32,558 nt of DNA from Candidatus Omnitrophota bacterium (GTDB lineage: Bacteria > Omnitrophota > Gorgyraeia > Gygaellales > Profunditerraquicolaceae), in assembly GCA_023247825.1 (NCBI GenBank), contig JAHFFR010000009.1, positions 1,981-34,538 of the forward strand. Direction: 5' to 3'. This document shows positions 19,114 through 27,878 of this stretch, one piece after another. The translations under genes were made by a program, and so were the position numbers. The stretch's first letter is position 1; each line of letters opens with the position of its first letter. Below the pieces are notes generated by a model. It searched no databases. It worked only from the letters and a program-made list of their open reading frames with translations, and was not told where the DNA came from.

Positions 19114-19196
19114 AACAATATTATATTGCGAATACCTTAGGTTTTCAAACTAAATCTTGGCTTTGCTTTTAGATTATTTAGTTGTAAAATATTGTT
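19114..19196. promoter_or_regulatory. Divergent carotenoid promoter region with inverted TA(T/A)AATATTGTT arms abutting both start codons
   Basis: Minus strand TTGAAA (19148-19143)-N17-TATAAT (19125-19120), then ATTGTTGCC-ATG; plus strand TAAAAT (19185-19190), then ATTGTT-ATG (19197). Confidence 0.6.
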
Positions 19197-20042
19197 ATGG
19201 ATGGTTTTTTACTGGCCAAGGCGATTACTAAAAAACACGCCAAAACATTTTATTTTGCTTCGTGGTTTTTGGAAAAAAATAAAAGAAACGCCGCTTATGC
19301 GGTTTATGCCATATGCCGCGCGAGCGATGAGACAGTAGATGGTGAACAGGGTTTATCTGCCCAAAAAAATCTAGCCAGCCTCCAGCAAAAAATAGATTCT
19401 GCCTATAACAACGTTCCTCTGGACGATCCCCTCTTATTGGCCTTTCAACAAACCATAAATAAATACCATATCCCCAAAGAATATTTTAATGCGCTCATAG
19501 AAGGCATGCATATGGATTTATATAAAAACCGTTACCAAAACTTTGAGGAATTATCTGATTACTGTTATAAAGTAGCGGGCGTAGTGGGACTAATTATGCT
19601 GGAGATATTCGGTTACACAAGCCCAAAAACAACTGATTATGCCGTAAGCCTGGGCATAGCCATGCAATTGACTAATATCCTGCGCGATATCAAAGAAGAT
19701 TTCAAACGAGGTAGAATTTACCTGCCCGAAAATGAGATGCAGGACTTTGAAGTATCGGAAATTGATATATCCCAATCCCGGATAAATGATAATTTTAAGG
19801 CATTAATGAAGTTCCAGATAACCCGCTCAAGAGAATATTACGAGAAGGCTAAACAAGGAATAAAGATGCTTGATGGTTTAAACTCGCGCTTAGTGGTGCT
19901 TGCCATGGCAGATATATATGCGGGTATACTTAAGGCAATAGAAAAAAATGATTACGATATTTTTACCAGGCGCGCCTGTGTGAACATGCCGGGAAAGATA
20001 AACGCTATCTTAAAAATAATATTGAAAGGCGAATACCGATGA
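19197..20042 (+). CDS. crtB: Phytoene/squalene synthase family protein
   Basis: YAVYAICRASDETVDG (first Asp-rich region), LTNILRDIKEDFKRGRIYLPENEM (second Asp-rich region). Confidence 0.92.
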   Translation: MDGFLLAKAITKKHAKTFYFASWFLEKNKRNAAYAVYAICRASDETVDGEQGLSAQKNLASLQQKIDSAYNNVPLDDPLLLAFQQTINKYHIPKEYFNALIEGMHMDLYKNRYQNFEELSDYCYKVAGVVGLIMLEIFGYTSPKTTDYAVSLGIAMQLTNILRDIKEDFKRGRIYLPENEMQDFEVSEIDISQSRINDNFKALMKFQITRSREYYEKAKQGIKMLDGLNSRLVVLAMADIYAGILKAIEKNDYDIFTRRACVNMPGKINAILKIILKGEYR

Positions 20043-20878
20043 AAATAAATCTGGCTAAATACGCAGGATTCTGCTTTGGCGTAAAAAGGGCCATTGATAC
20101 TGCCTATAAAACCCTCGCTAACAATAAAAACGTGTATATCCTGGGCAACATTGTCCATAATGAAAATGTGGCTAGGAAACTAGAAAAAGCGGGGATAAAA
20201 AAATCTAAGAAGCTGGGCTGCGGTAAAAATAAAATCTTTTTAATCCGCGCACACGGTGCCAGCCTTAATATCATCAACAATGCCCGCAAACTAGGCTATA
20301 AAATTGTCGATGCTACCTGCCCTATGGTAAAAGGGATCCACAAAATCGCTCGTAGCGCGGAACATAAAGGCCATACGATTATAGTAATCGGGGATAAAAA
20401 GCACGATGAGGTAAAAGGTATTATTGGCCAACTAGAAAAACATGCGATAGTCATTGAAAGCTCCCAGAATATCCCCTGGGACAAGTTAAAAAAAATCAAT
20501 AAAGCCTGTGTCGTAGTACAATCAACTCAAAACTTAGAAAAGGTTATTAAAATCATCGAAATCTTAAAGCCGCGTATCAAAAAGTTAAAATTCTTTAATA
20601 CCATCTGCCAACCCACCCGGTTAAAACAGCAAGAAATGAAAAATATGCCTTTGGAGAATAACGTAATGATTATTATCGGCTCAAAGACCAGCGCCAATAC
20701 TAAAAGGCTCTACGAAATCTCAAAATCGCTAAATGATAGAAGCTATTGGGTCCAATCAAAGAATGATCTAAAACCTGAATGGTTTAAAGGAATAAAAACG
20801 GTGGGGATTACTTCGGGGGCATCGACTCCGGATTATACCACAGAAGAAGTCATTATCTGCATCAAAAGGATAACTTAA
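20039..20878 (+). CDS. ispH: 4-hydroxy-3-methylbut-2-enyl diphosphate reductase
   Basis: AGFCFGVKRAID, GNIVHNENV, LIRAHGAS, DATCPMV, NTICQPT: the three Fe-S cysteines and key His residues are present; ATGA overlap with crtB. Confidence 0.93.
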   Translation: MKINLAKYAGFCFGVKRAIDTAYKTLANNKNVYILGNIVHNENVARKLEKAGIKKSKKLGCGKNKIFLIRAHGASLNIINNARKLGYKIVDATCPMVKGIHKIARSAEHKGHTIIVIGDKKHDEVKGIIGQLEKHAIVIESSQNIPWDKLKKINKACVVVQSTQNLEKVIKIIEILKPRIKKLKFFNTICQPTRLKQQEMKNMPLENNVMIIIGSKTSANTKRLYEISKSLNDRSYWVQSKNDLKPEWFKGIKTVGITSGASTPDYTTEEVIICIKRIT

Positions 20879-20887
20879 CCGACTTTC

Positions 20888-22336
20888 CTATTTAGGCCTA
20901 CCCGTAATCAAATCAGCAACAATTCTGGAGCCGGCAATCACAACCGGCAGCCCTCCTCCTGGCTGAGTACTGGCACCGACAAAGTATAAATTTTTAATTG
21001 TACGGTCAAAATTGGCGGGCCTGAAAAAAGCGCTCTGCATTAAGTTATGCGCCAAGCCAAATGTAGCGCCATACTTGATATTATAGCAGTCGATAAAATC
21101 CTTGGGGTAAAACCTATGCTCAACCTCAATTAAATCTTCCAGCCTGCTGCCTAATTTTTCGCTTATCTTATCAAAAATAATCCCGCGCAGCTTCTCTTCG
21201 TACCCGGAAATATCCTCTTTATTACTCTGCAGATTGGCTACCGGAACCAGTATATAAAATATCTCCTTGCCCGGGGGCGCCAAAGAAGCATCAGTCACTG
21301 TCGGCACATGCACGTAAAAAGAAGGGTCATCAGGCATCGCCTTTTCATCGAATATCTGACTTAAGTTTCTCTTAAGGTTTTTAGAGAAAAATAAATTGTG
21401 ATGAGCGAATCCGTTTACCTTTTGCTTTAATCCCAGATAGATAAGATAAACCGAACAGGAATATTTATATGCAGGCAGATGTTTTCCTAAAAGCTCGCTT
21501 TGCGCATAAGCGTAATCGGCATTTACCACCACCTTATCAAATGCGGCTTCCCGGCCGTCTAATTCCAAAATTAGCGCACCGCTTTTTGGCCTGATCTTTT
21601 TTACTTGGGCATTGTAATGAAACCGGACACCAAATTTTTTAGCCATTTTTTCTAAGGCCATAGGGATCTGATACATGCTTCCCATAGGATGAAATATTTT
21701 CTGCACATGATCAGCATAACTGATGATGCTATAAAATGCCGGAGCATTAAACGGTGAAACTCCCATAAACATCGCTTCAAAGGTAAAGGCATAACAGAAT
21801 TTCTCGGTTTTGAAGAATTTTTTAGCCAGGCCCCAATAAGACTCTAATGCCCGGATCTTTCCGAGCAGTCCCCAGTAAGCAGGATTAAGAATCGCCCGGG
21901 GCGTAAAGCAATCGTAAAGTAGCGGCCTGACGGCATCGTATATGCGCGTTGTCTCCTTGATAAAACCGTCAAAACCTTTACTGCTGCCCGCTTCTATCTT
22001 TTCCAGCTCATCTTTAGTCCTTGCGCTATCTTTATAAACAGTAAGCGCATCTGCGCCAGGGTAAAAAATTGTATAGCTGGGGTCGATTGCCCGCAAGTTC
22101 AGGTATTCTTTTATATCTTGCCCGCAATAGGAAAAAACCTCTTCAAAGAAATCCGGCATTAAAACAAACGAAGGCCCCATGTCAAACTTAAAACCCCTAT
22201 CTTCAAGCAAATGGTTGCGGCCGCCGCATTCACCAAGCTTCTCAAAAACTTCCACAGAATATCCTTGTTTTGCCAGCCGGGCAGCAGTAGCTAATCCGCC
22301 TACTCCCGCCCCCACTATGGCTATTTTTTTATTCAT
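20888..22336 (-). CDS. crtI: Phytoene desaturase family FAD oxidoreductase
   Basis: MNKKIAIVGAGVGGLATAARLAKQGYSVEVFEKLGECGGRN dinucleotide fold; C-terminal NLYFVGASTQPGGGLPVVIAGSRIVADLI. Start taken at 22336. Confidence 0.92.
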   Translation of the reverse strand: MNKKIAIVGAGVGGLATAARLAKQGYSVEVFEKLGECGGRNHLLEDRGFKFDMGPSFVLMPDFFEEVFSYCGQDIKEYLNLRAIDPSYTIFYPGADALTVYKDSARTKDELEKIEAGSSKGFDGFIKETTRIYDAVRPLLYDCFTPRAILNPAYWGLLGKIRALESYWGLAKKFFKTEKFCYAFTFEAMFMGVSPFNAPAFYSIISYADHVQKIFHPMGSMYQIPMALEKMAKKFGVRFHYNAQVKKIRPKSGALILELDGREAAFDKVVVNADYAYAQSELLGKHLPAYKYSCSVYLIYLGLKQKVNGFAHHNLFFSKNLKRNLSQIFDEKAMPDDPSFYVHVPTVTDASLAPPGKEIFYILVPVANLQSNKEDISGYEEKLRGIIFDKISEKLGSRLEDLIEVEHRFYPKDFIDCYNIKYGATFGLAHNLMQSAFFRPANFDRTIKNLYFVGASTQPGGGLPVVIAGSRIVADLITGRPK

Positions 22337-22763
22337 GCTTCTCCCAGGACTCAATTACGCCTTTAGTCGAAATAAATAAGGGATGCAATTTAATCTTTTT
22401 GATTTCTAAAATAATGTTAAAACTTTTCATATCTCTCTTTTTTAATTTTGTGGCCAAATGGTTAACTTCAAAACTAATTTGTCCCTGCGATACTTTAATG
22501 GGCTTAACGCTTTTATTGATCCTGATGATCTTATCTTTTTTAAAACTATAGCCCCTTTTTCTGCCTTCTTTATAAACATTATATAGATAAAATCCAATCG
22601 CCTCAAGTGGCTTTGAATGTTGTTTGAATCTTTCCAACTGAGGGTGCTTTTTATATCCTTTCGTCTTATTACAGAGGACTTTCTGGGCAAGCAACGACTC
22701 TCTCCAGAGCGCTAACAATCCTTTTCTATCTAAATACTGCGGGTGTATAGTCCATAATCTCAT
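22329..22763 (-). CDS. Pyrimidine dimer DNA glycosylase (endonuclease V-like)
   Basis: MRLWTIHPQYLDRKGLLALWRESLLAQKVL...KGYKKHPQLERFK is characteristic of the Pyr_excise family. Confidence 0.85.
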   Translation of the reverse strand: MRLWTIHPQYLDRKGLLALWRESLLAQKVLCNKTKGYKKHPQLERFKQHSKPLEAIGFYLYNVYKEGRKRGYSFKKDKIIRINKSVKPIKVSQGQISFEVNHLATKLKKRDMKSFNIILEIKKIKLHPLFISTKGVIESWEKHE

Positions 22764-22943
22764 TTTATATCGTAGCGTAATCTTTACTGATAGCGCACTC
22801 CTCCATATCCTCTTAATAATTATTATATATTACTAAATATTTTAATCAACAATACTATTGACCATAGATAAAGAATCCCTGTGTTCTGGGAGGCATCCCT
22901 TAGTTCAGGCACGCCCCTCTAATTCTTTACCACTCAAAGACAA

Positions 22944-22974
22944 AGGAAAAACCCTGATCACGGAATAATCAGGG
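22944..22974 (-). terminator. Rho-independent terminator (minus strand)
   Basis: Minus strand CCCTGAT-TATTCCGTG-ATCAGGG followed by TTTTTCC. Confidence 0.65.
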
Positions 22975-23069
22975 ATCTAAACCTCTCTTCTCTGAACCCT
23001 TCTCTCCCCGTTTTTGTTTCTAATCCCCGGGTAAAGCTTAGTCTCTAATGAAATAACTAATAATGCACC

Positions 23070-23370
23070 GCGCCCTTGGGGGCGCTCCCACATTGAGCGT
23101 GCAATGGCGCTCGCTGGGCTGCTCGCTTCCAGCTAATGCAATGCGTGTGCGGCGCAGCTGTGGCTTGCGCCGGGTGGGGGCGGCGCAAGCCACAGCGTCC
23201 GAACCCACACTCTACTACAACCTAAAAACAAAAATTTTTTTAGGGTTCGTCCGCTATGCCGCTATAACTCCCCAAATACCGCTTTGCACGCGGCATTGCT
23301 GCGCCTCTCCCGATTAACACTTTAAAACCAAACCTCTGGGGGGCGGGCGTGGTGCGGGCACGCCCGCCCC
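23070..23370. repeat. GC-rich cluster of hairpins
   Basis: Perfect inverted repeats: GCGCCC/GGGCGC (23070-23085), GCTGTGGCTTGCGCCG/CGGCGCAAGCCACAGC (23157-23196, 16 bp), CCTAAAAA/TTTTTAGG (23221-23244), GGGGCGGGCGTG/CACGCCCGCCCC (23340-23370, 12 bp). Confidence 0.8.
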
Positions 23371-23379
23371 ACAACCACA

Positions 23380-23432
23380 CTTGGCTCCGGCAAAATTTTG
23401 CAGCCTCAAAGAAAAAAACAGATATTTTAAGG
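23380..23432 (-). repeat. Copy 1 of a degenerate direct repeat following the DUF262 stop codon
   Basis: Minus strand GTTTTTTTCTT...CAAAATTTTGCCGGAGCCAAG, similar to 25247-25306. Confidence 0.55.
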
Positions 23433-23483
23433 CGCAGTAAGTATATTTAAATCAATCCCAGATTAATAAACGACATCTTGAAC

Positions 23484-25148
23484 CTATCCAGTACCTCTCT
23501 GCAAACGATTTAACTCTTTTTTAAATAATTTGAACCTATTTTTTAAGAATTTATCGAATTTTTTCTTAAATAATTTTGGCCGTGGTTTGGTTGATCTTTT
23601 TATCAATAATCCATCTTCAAAGCTTTTTAACTCTTCTATCGATTTAAATGGCAGTAAATTACAGGTAAAGAATAATTTTTCATCTTCTATCTTTGGCATT
23701 AACTCCTTTTTTCGTTCCTCTAGCCATTTTGAAGGTAAAATCTTTTTCTTCCTTGCATTCTCTGTCTTTGGCAAGAAACATAAGTTTAAAATGGAATTAA
23801 TTTCATTACCAATGACTCCAGCCTTATAATAATCATATGGATAAAAATGGTCGTCTTCTTTTTTTCTTTTCCCTGACTCAATTTCTTCAGGGTTTATTGG
23901 ATCTCCATTTATCCATCTAGGTTCTTTGTCCCACAACATTAATTTTATTGAATTCCTTATCGTAGATCTACCGCTTCGTATATCTGTGTTTTTTAAATCA
24001 TCGAGCCATAATTGAACCGGGGGCAAATTTAATGACTTATTATATTCTGCTAATTCTTTCATTTTTATAGGATCTCTTCGAACATTTTCATTGTAGCCCG
24101 AACCCACATATCTATTTCCTAAAGAAGATCTCCAGAACCATTTTCTTAATTCCTTCCTTTGTTTCTTACTAGGATCATCTTGATAATAGAAAAAAACGCA
24201 TAAAATCGTAACCATTGTTTGTGAAGGTAATTCGTTAAGCTTTTGTATATTATATTCTCTTTCCAGAAAAGACATAGCTTCAGACGCTGCAGACAATACC
24301 TTGTTTAGTTCTTTCTCATAAAGTTTCCCCTTCTCTTCTTTAATTTTTTCAGCGATATTCTTCAATTGTCGTAAAGATATATCAACATTATTAGGATTGT
24401 ATTCATCCTTTCCGCACTTAATTTTCTCTAATTGAATAATTATGGCTAGGGTGTGAATAAAAATTATGCTATCCAATTTTCCAGATAGTTTATTTTTATT
24501 GTCATTCTTCCATTTCCTCAGAATTCTCCCTAAATTAGTTTTCTTGTTCCATGTTTCAGACAAAAATATTGCTTCTGTTGAAATTCTTGTTCCAGCTTGG
24601 TTTAATCTCTCAAAAATCTCAATTGCTTTCTGATAATTCTCTATTGAAACTATTATTATTGGAAACTCATAATTGCTTCCTAATCTTCTTTTGAACTCTT
24701 TAAAATTAAATTCGAAATTCTTTTCTTTAGAGTAATTCAACTCTGGTTTTGCCTTATTTTCAAAATAAAAATGTTCAAACTCTAGCAAATGTTTTTCTTT
24801 GTGTTCATAAATCTCCTCGAATAAGTCCTTTACATCTAAAAACTCTTTCTGCTTACACAAATAATATAGAGAAAGTAGTCTCTGTTGACCATCTAAAATT
24901 AAATATTTTTCTTTGGGCTTCCTTGATTTTTTAACTAAAAGATTTCTTTGACCAATCTTTTGTGTAGTTTTCCAAATGATTATACTTCCAATTGGATACT
25001 TTTTAATTAGGCTATCAAACAAATCTTTAACCTGTTTTTCTTTCCAAACATATCCTCTTTGAAACTCTGGAATCGCGACATTATGCCTCTCGATAAAGTC
25101 AAATAACATCTCTAAATTTAATTTTTCAACTAAAATTGGTTTTCCCAT
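23484..25148 (-). CDS. DUF262 (ParB/Srx-like, GmrS-like) protein with C-terminal HNH-type motif
   Basis: IPEFQRGYVWKEKQVKDLFDSLIKKYPIGSIIIW, YLILDGQQRLLSLYYL (DGQQR), FERLNQAGTRIS; C-terminal DDHFYPYDYY...NSILNLCFLPKTENARKK. Confidence 0.85.
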   Translation of the reverse strand: MGKPILVEKLNLEMLFDFIERHNVAIPEFQRGYVWKEKQVKDLFDSLIKKYPIGSIIIWKTTQKIGQRNLLVKKSRKPKEKYLILDGQQRLLSLYYLCKQKEFLDVKDLFEEIYEHKEKHLLEFEHFYFENKAKPELNYSKEKNFEFNFKEFKRRLGSNYEFPIIIVSIENYQKAIEIFERLNQAGTRISTEAIFLSETWNKKTNLGRILRKWKNDNKNKLSGKLDSIIFIHTLAIIIQLEKIKCGKDEYNPNNVDISLRQLKNIAEKIKEEKGKLYEKELNKVLSAASEAMSFLEREYNIQKLNELPSQTMVTILCVFFYYQDDPSKKQRKELRKWFWRSSLGNRYVGSGYNENVRRDPIKMKELAEYNKSLNLPPVQLWLDDLKNTDIRSGRSTIRNSIKLMLWDKEPRWINGDPINPEEIESGKRKKEDDHFYPYDYYKAGVIGNEINSILNLCFLPKTENARKKKILPSKWLEERKKELMPKIEDEKLFFTCNLLPFKSIEELKSFEDGLLIKRSTKPRPKLFKKKFDKFLKNRFKLFKKELNRLQRGTG

Positions 25149-25246
25149 TATTTTCTTAAATTCCTTTGGAAAATGAAATTAGTGACAATTTATTACGGAA
25201 AAACGTTCGCTGTCCCTAATTGCTAATTACTCCTAATTACCTATGC

Positions 25247-25306
25247 TTGGTGCCGGCAAAATTTGGAGCGGTAATATTTTGCCAAGAAAAAAACTGCTAT
25301 TCTGAG
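25247..25306 (-). repeat. Copy 2 of the degenerate direct repeat, following the DUF3800 stop codon
   Basis: Minus strand GTTTTTTTCTTGGCAAAATATTACCGCTCCAAATTTTGCCGGCACCAAG; also an internal ATTTTGCC/GGCAAAAT inverted repeat. Confidence 0.55.
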
Positions 25307-25346
25307 GGGGTAGAATTGTTAAATCTACCACAAACTATGAGCAATA

Positions 25347-26300
25347 TTAATTAAAAAGCGTAATTTGGTTTCTGTCCTTTATCTTAATATGTCTTCCTGT
25401 ATAAAATGCACTCATCCTTTTGTTTTCACGTTCCAGTTCGCTTTCATTTAGATTCCTAAAATCAAACTTTGGGAAAAATTCTATTTTTTGTCTCCCCACA
25501 TAGTTATATTGGCTATTGAGATTATTTGGCTTATCAATAATCCGCTGTATCAGCTTTAAAGATTGCAAAGCAATTATCTCCTTATCATTATCTTTTGAAG
25601 TGTGATGCAAACAATTATGCGTACATCCTAATACCAAATCCATAAATTGAATAAGGTGGGAATATTGGCTCCCCGATAATCTATGATCAGAGTCAATAAA
25701 AGTGACATTCTTTGCTTTTATTGTGATCTTTTCATCGTTGCTTGATATAAAGAATATCGGATGCCAAGGAAAATGTTTATGTGTCTCTAATGATAGATTA
25801 TTATCATGATAAATATTATCTATTACGATAGTATCCCATTTATGGAAGTACGACTTCACTGATTTTAAAATCGCAGTTCTAAAGAATCTATTATAAATAT
25901 TACTTTGCTGTTTCCGTTCTCCGAATTGCGATAGATCTATTTTATTGATGTCTAAACCTAATATATAAAAATGAATGATTTCTCTATCAGAAAGTAAATA
26001 TTCTACCCATTTTTGGGCGATAAAAAACTTGTCCTTTGCCTTGTGGATATCTTTAAAGTGAATATGCGTATTATTCTTAGCATGGTGCCTACAAATGTCT
26101 ACGCACTCGCCCCAAATTTTATTCTTCGCAGGATTACCACAACGACAGTTTAGCAAATCTTGAATTAATTCATTTTCCCTATCCGCTGGTATTATCAAAA
26201 TCCCCAAGTACAGCCAACCTTGAGATTCGGCTTCATCACAAAATAGATTAAGGTTAATAACTGGATGTTTATCTTTCTGATTTCCGAATAGATCATTCAT
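25347..26300 (-). CDS. DUF3800-like protein (predicted RNase H-like fold)
   Basis: LNLFCDEAESQGWLYLGILIIP N-terminal Asp motif; FIDSDHRLSGSQYSHLIQFMDLVLGC C-terminal motif. Confidence 0.75.
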   Translation of the reverse strand: MNDLFGNQKDKHPVINLNLFCDEAESQGWLYLGILIIPADRENELIQDLLNCRCGNPAKNKIWGECVDICRHHAKNNTHIHFKDIHKAKDKFFIAQKWVEYLLSDREIIHFYILGLDINKIDLSQFGERKQQSNIYNRFFRTAILKSVKSYFHKWDTIVIDNIYHDNNLSLETHKHFPWHPIFFISSNDEKITIKAKNVTFIDSDHRLSGSQYSHLIQFMDLVLGCTHNCLHHTSKDNDKEIIALQSLKLIQRIIDKPNNLNSQYNYVGRQKIEFFPKFDFRNLNESELERENKRMSAFYTGRHIKIKDRNQITLFN

Positions 26301-26366
26301 ATCAATAAAAATAATTAAGTAATTATTTTAAAGTAAGTGTTCAAACTGAGAAGAAAAGACCGACAT

Positions 26367-27797
26367 TTATTTCTCTAAAATAGGCCTAGACTTATTTTCT
26401 ACTGTTTCAGTTGATATAGGTAAGGCTGGAAGTTCTTTTGCTTCAAGAAGTTTCTCTGGAATCTTACCGTGAAGTAACACATAACGAACAGTATTCTGAA
26501 TAATACTTGTATTTTTATGGATGCCCTCGTATATTTTAAATCTCTTTTTCCAAGTATTCATATGTGTTTTAACTTCCTTTTTCAAAACATCATAGGCTTC
26601 TTTACTTTTCGTTATAGAATCTTGAATTCTGGTTCTAAAGTCTTCGGATTGCATAAATTCAAGTATAGCTTTGCCTTTAGTTTCAAATTCTGACTTTGAT
26701 AATTTAAGCGCATACATCTGTACTAATGTTTCTCGAAGGAATGTTGCCATATCCAAAACTCCATAGGGATGAACTATAATTATATCGCCTTCAACCCAAA
26801 AACCACGCCTATCTTCTTTAGTGGCCCAAGTAACAATTACCCCATGGTCTGCAATTACTCTAGCTTTATCGCGTCGAATTTGTTCTATAAATTTATTCTG
26901 AAATTCTTTGGTCTTTTTGCACTCATAAATAATCTTAGCGATCTTCTTGCTTTCCGCTTGTATTGTTTGGATAATATCACCTTTTTGTCCCGTTGGTTTT
27001 ATTTCATCTTCTGGAAACTTCTGTTTGAGCTGATTAGCTAGCTCATGCTCAAAATCAAGGCCTTCTATTTGAGGAGTTGTACCTTTTTTTATCATTTCCT
27101 CAAGCTGTTTAGCTTTTTCAATTGCTTCGTCTCTTGCCTTTCGATATTTCTCCGCCATTTGGCTTACTTTCTCTGTTCTTGCTCTCTGTTTTTCCATACC
27201 GGTCATGATGCCGTCTTGACGAACCTGTTTCTGTTCTTTTTGTTTTTCTCTTTCTAATTTACGCTTGATTCTTTCTTGTTCCTTATGGAATCTCTCCTTA
27301 AGTTTTATCTTGCCATCCACTTGTTCTTTTTTTAATTTCTCGATATCACTTTTAAGTTTTCCTGTTTTTACTTTCTCTTTTTCTAAACCAATTTTTATGC
27401 CTTCTTTTCTGGTCTGATTTAATGCTTTTTGTTTATTTTTTTCAAATCTAGCTTGGATTTTTTCTTGTTGCGATTTTAATTTTTGCGCGAGTTCTGTTTT
27501 TAAGAGACGCTCCTTGTTCTTCAATCTCTCCTGCGTTTCTTTAATTTGTATTCGACCCTCTTTTGTCTTTTGTAAGTATTGATTTTTTAGTTGCTTCTCT
27601 TTTTCTCTGATGGTTTTGTATTCCTCTTTAAGTTTTTGGCTTTGTTCTTTTGCTTTAGAAAGTTCCTGTTCAAGCTGCTTCCTATGTTTCTGCTGTTCCT
27701 CATAAACACCTATTACCTTAAGCCACTTATCATATGACAGCATGGTTCCACATGAAGGGCACGGTTTTGTTTCTTGTAAGTCTGCTTGTTGGTTCAT
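26367..27797 (-). CDS. DUF2130 protein: zinc-ribbon-like N-terminus, long coiled coil, C-terminal PD-(D/E)XK-like domain
   Basis: CPSCGT; roughly 200-residue K/E/Q-rich coiled coil; GLDFEHELANQLKQKFPEDEIKPTGQKGDIIQ...IIYECKKTKEFQNKFIEQIRRDK. Confidence 0.82.
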   Translation of the reverse strand: MNQQADLQETKPCPSCGTMLSYDKWLKVIGVYEEQQKHRKQLEQELSKAKEQSQKLKEEYKTIREKEKQLKNQYLQKTKEGRIQIKETQERLKNKERLLKTELAQKLKSQQEKIQARFEKNKQKALNQTRKEGIKIGLEKEKVKTGKLKSDIEKLKKEQVDGKIKLKERFHKEQERIKRKLEREKQKEQKQVRQDGIMTGMEKQRARTEKVSQMAEKYRKARDEAIEKAKQLEEMIKKGTTPQIEGLDFEHELANQLKQKFPEDEIKPTGQKGDIIQTIQAESKKIAKIIYECKKTKEFQNKFIEQIRRDKARVIADHGVIVTWATKEDRRGFWVEGDIIIVHPYGVLDMATFLRETLVQMYALKLSKSEFETKGKAILEFMQSEDFRTRIQDSITKSKEAYDVLKKEVKTHMNTWKKRFKIYEGIHKNTSIIQNTVRYVLLHGKIPEKLLEAKELPALPISTETVENKSRPILEK

Positions 27798-27878
27798 AAG
27801 TCAAAATCCTTCGGGCCGTAAAGAGCACCCTTAAATAAAGTACCCCTTATCTTTCAGAGAATTGCCTTTTTATATCAT

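Noticed and set aside
23063-23317. 84-aa plus-strand ORF in the GC-rich hairpin cluster
   Set aside because: Runs straight through perfect inverted repeats; Arg/Cys-rich composition reflects GC-rich stems, not a protein.
23060-23440. Firm call of an integron attC site
   Set aside because: Folded structure is suggestive, but I could not find matching RYYYAAC/GTTRRRY cores, and no integron integrase is in the window.
25213-25241. Triple CTAATT repeats (ccctaattgctaattactcctaattac) upstream of DUF262
   Set aside because: Short and AT-rich; could be chance in this composition.
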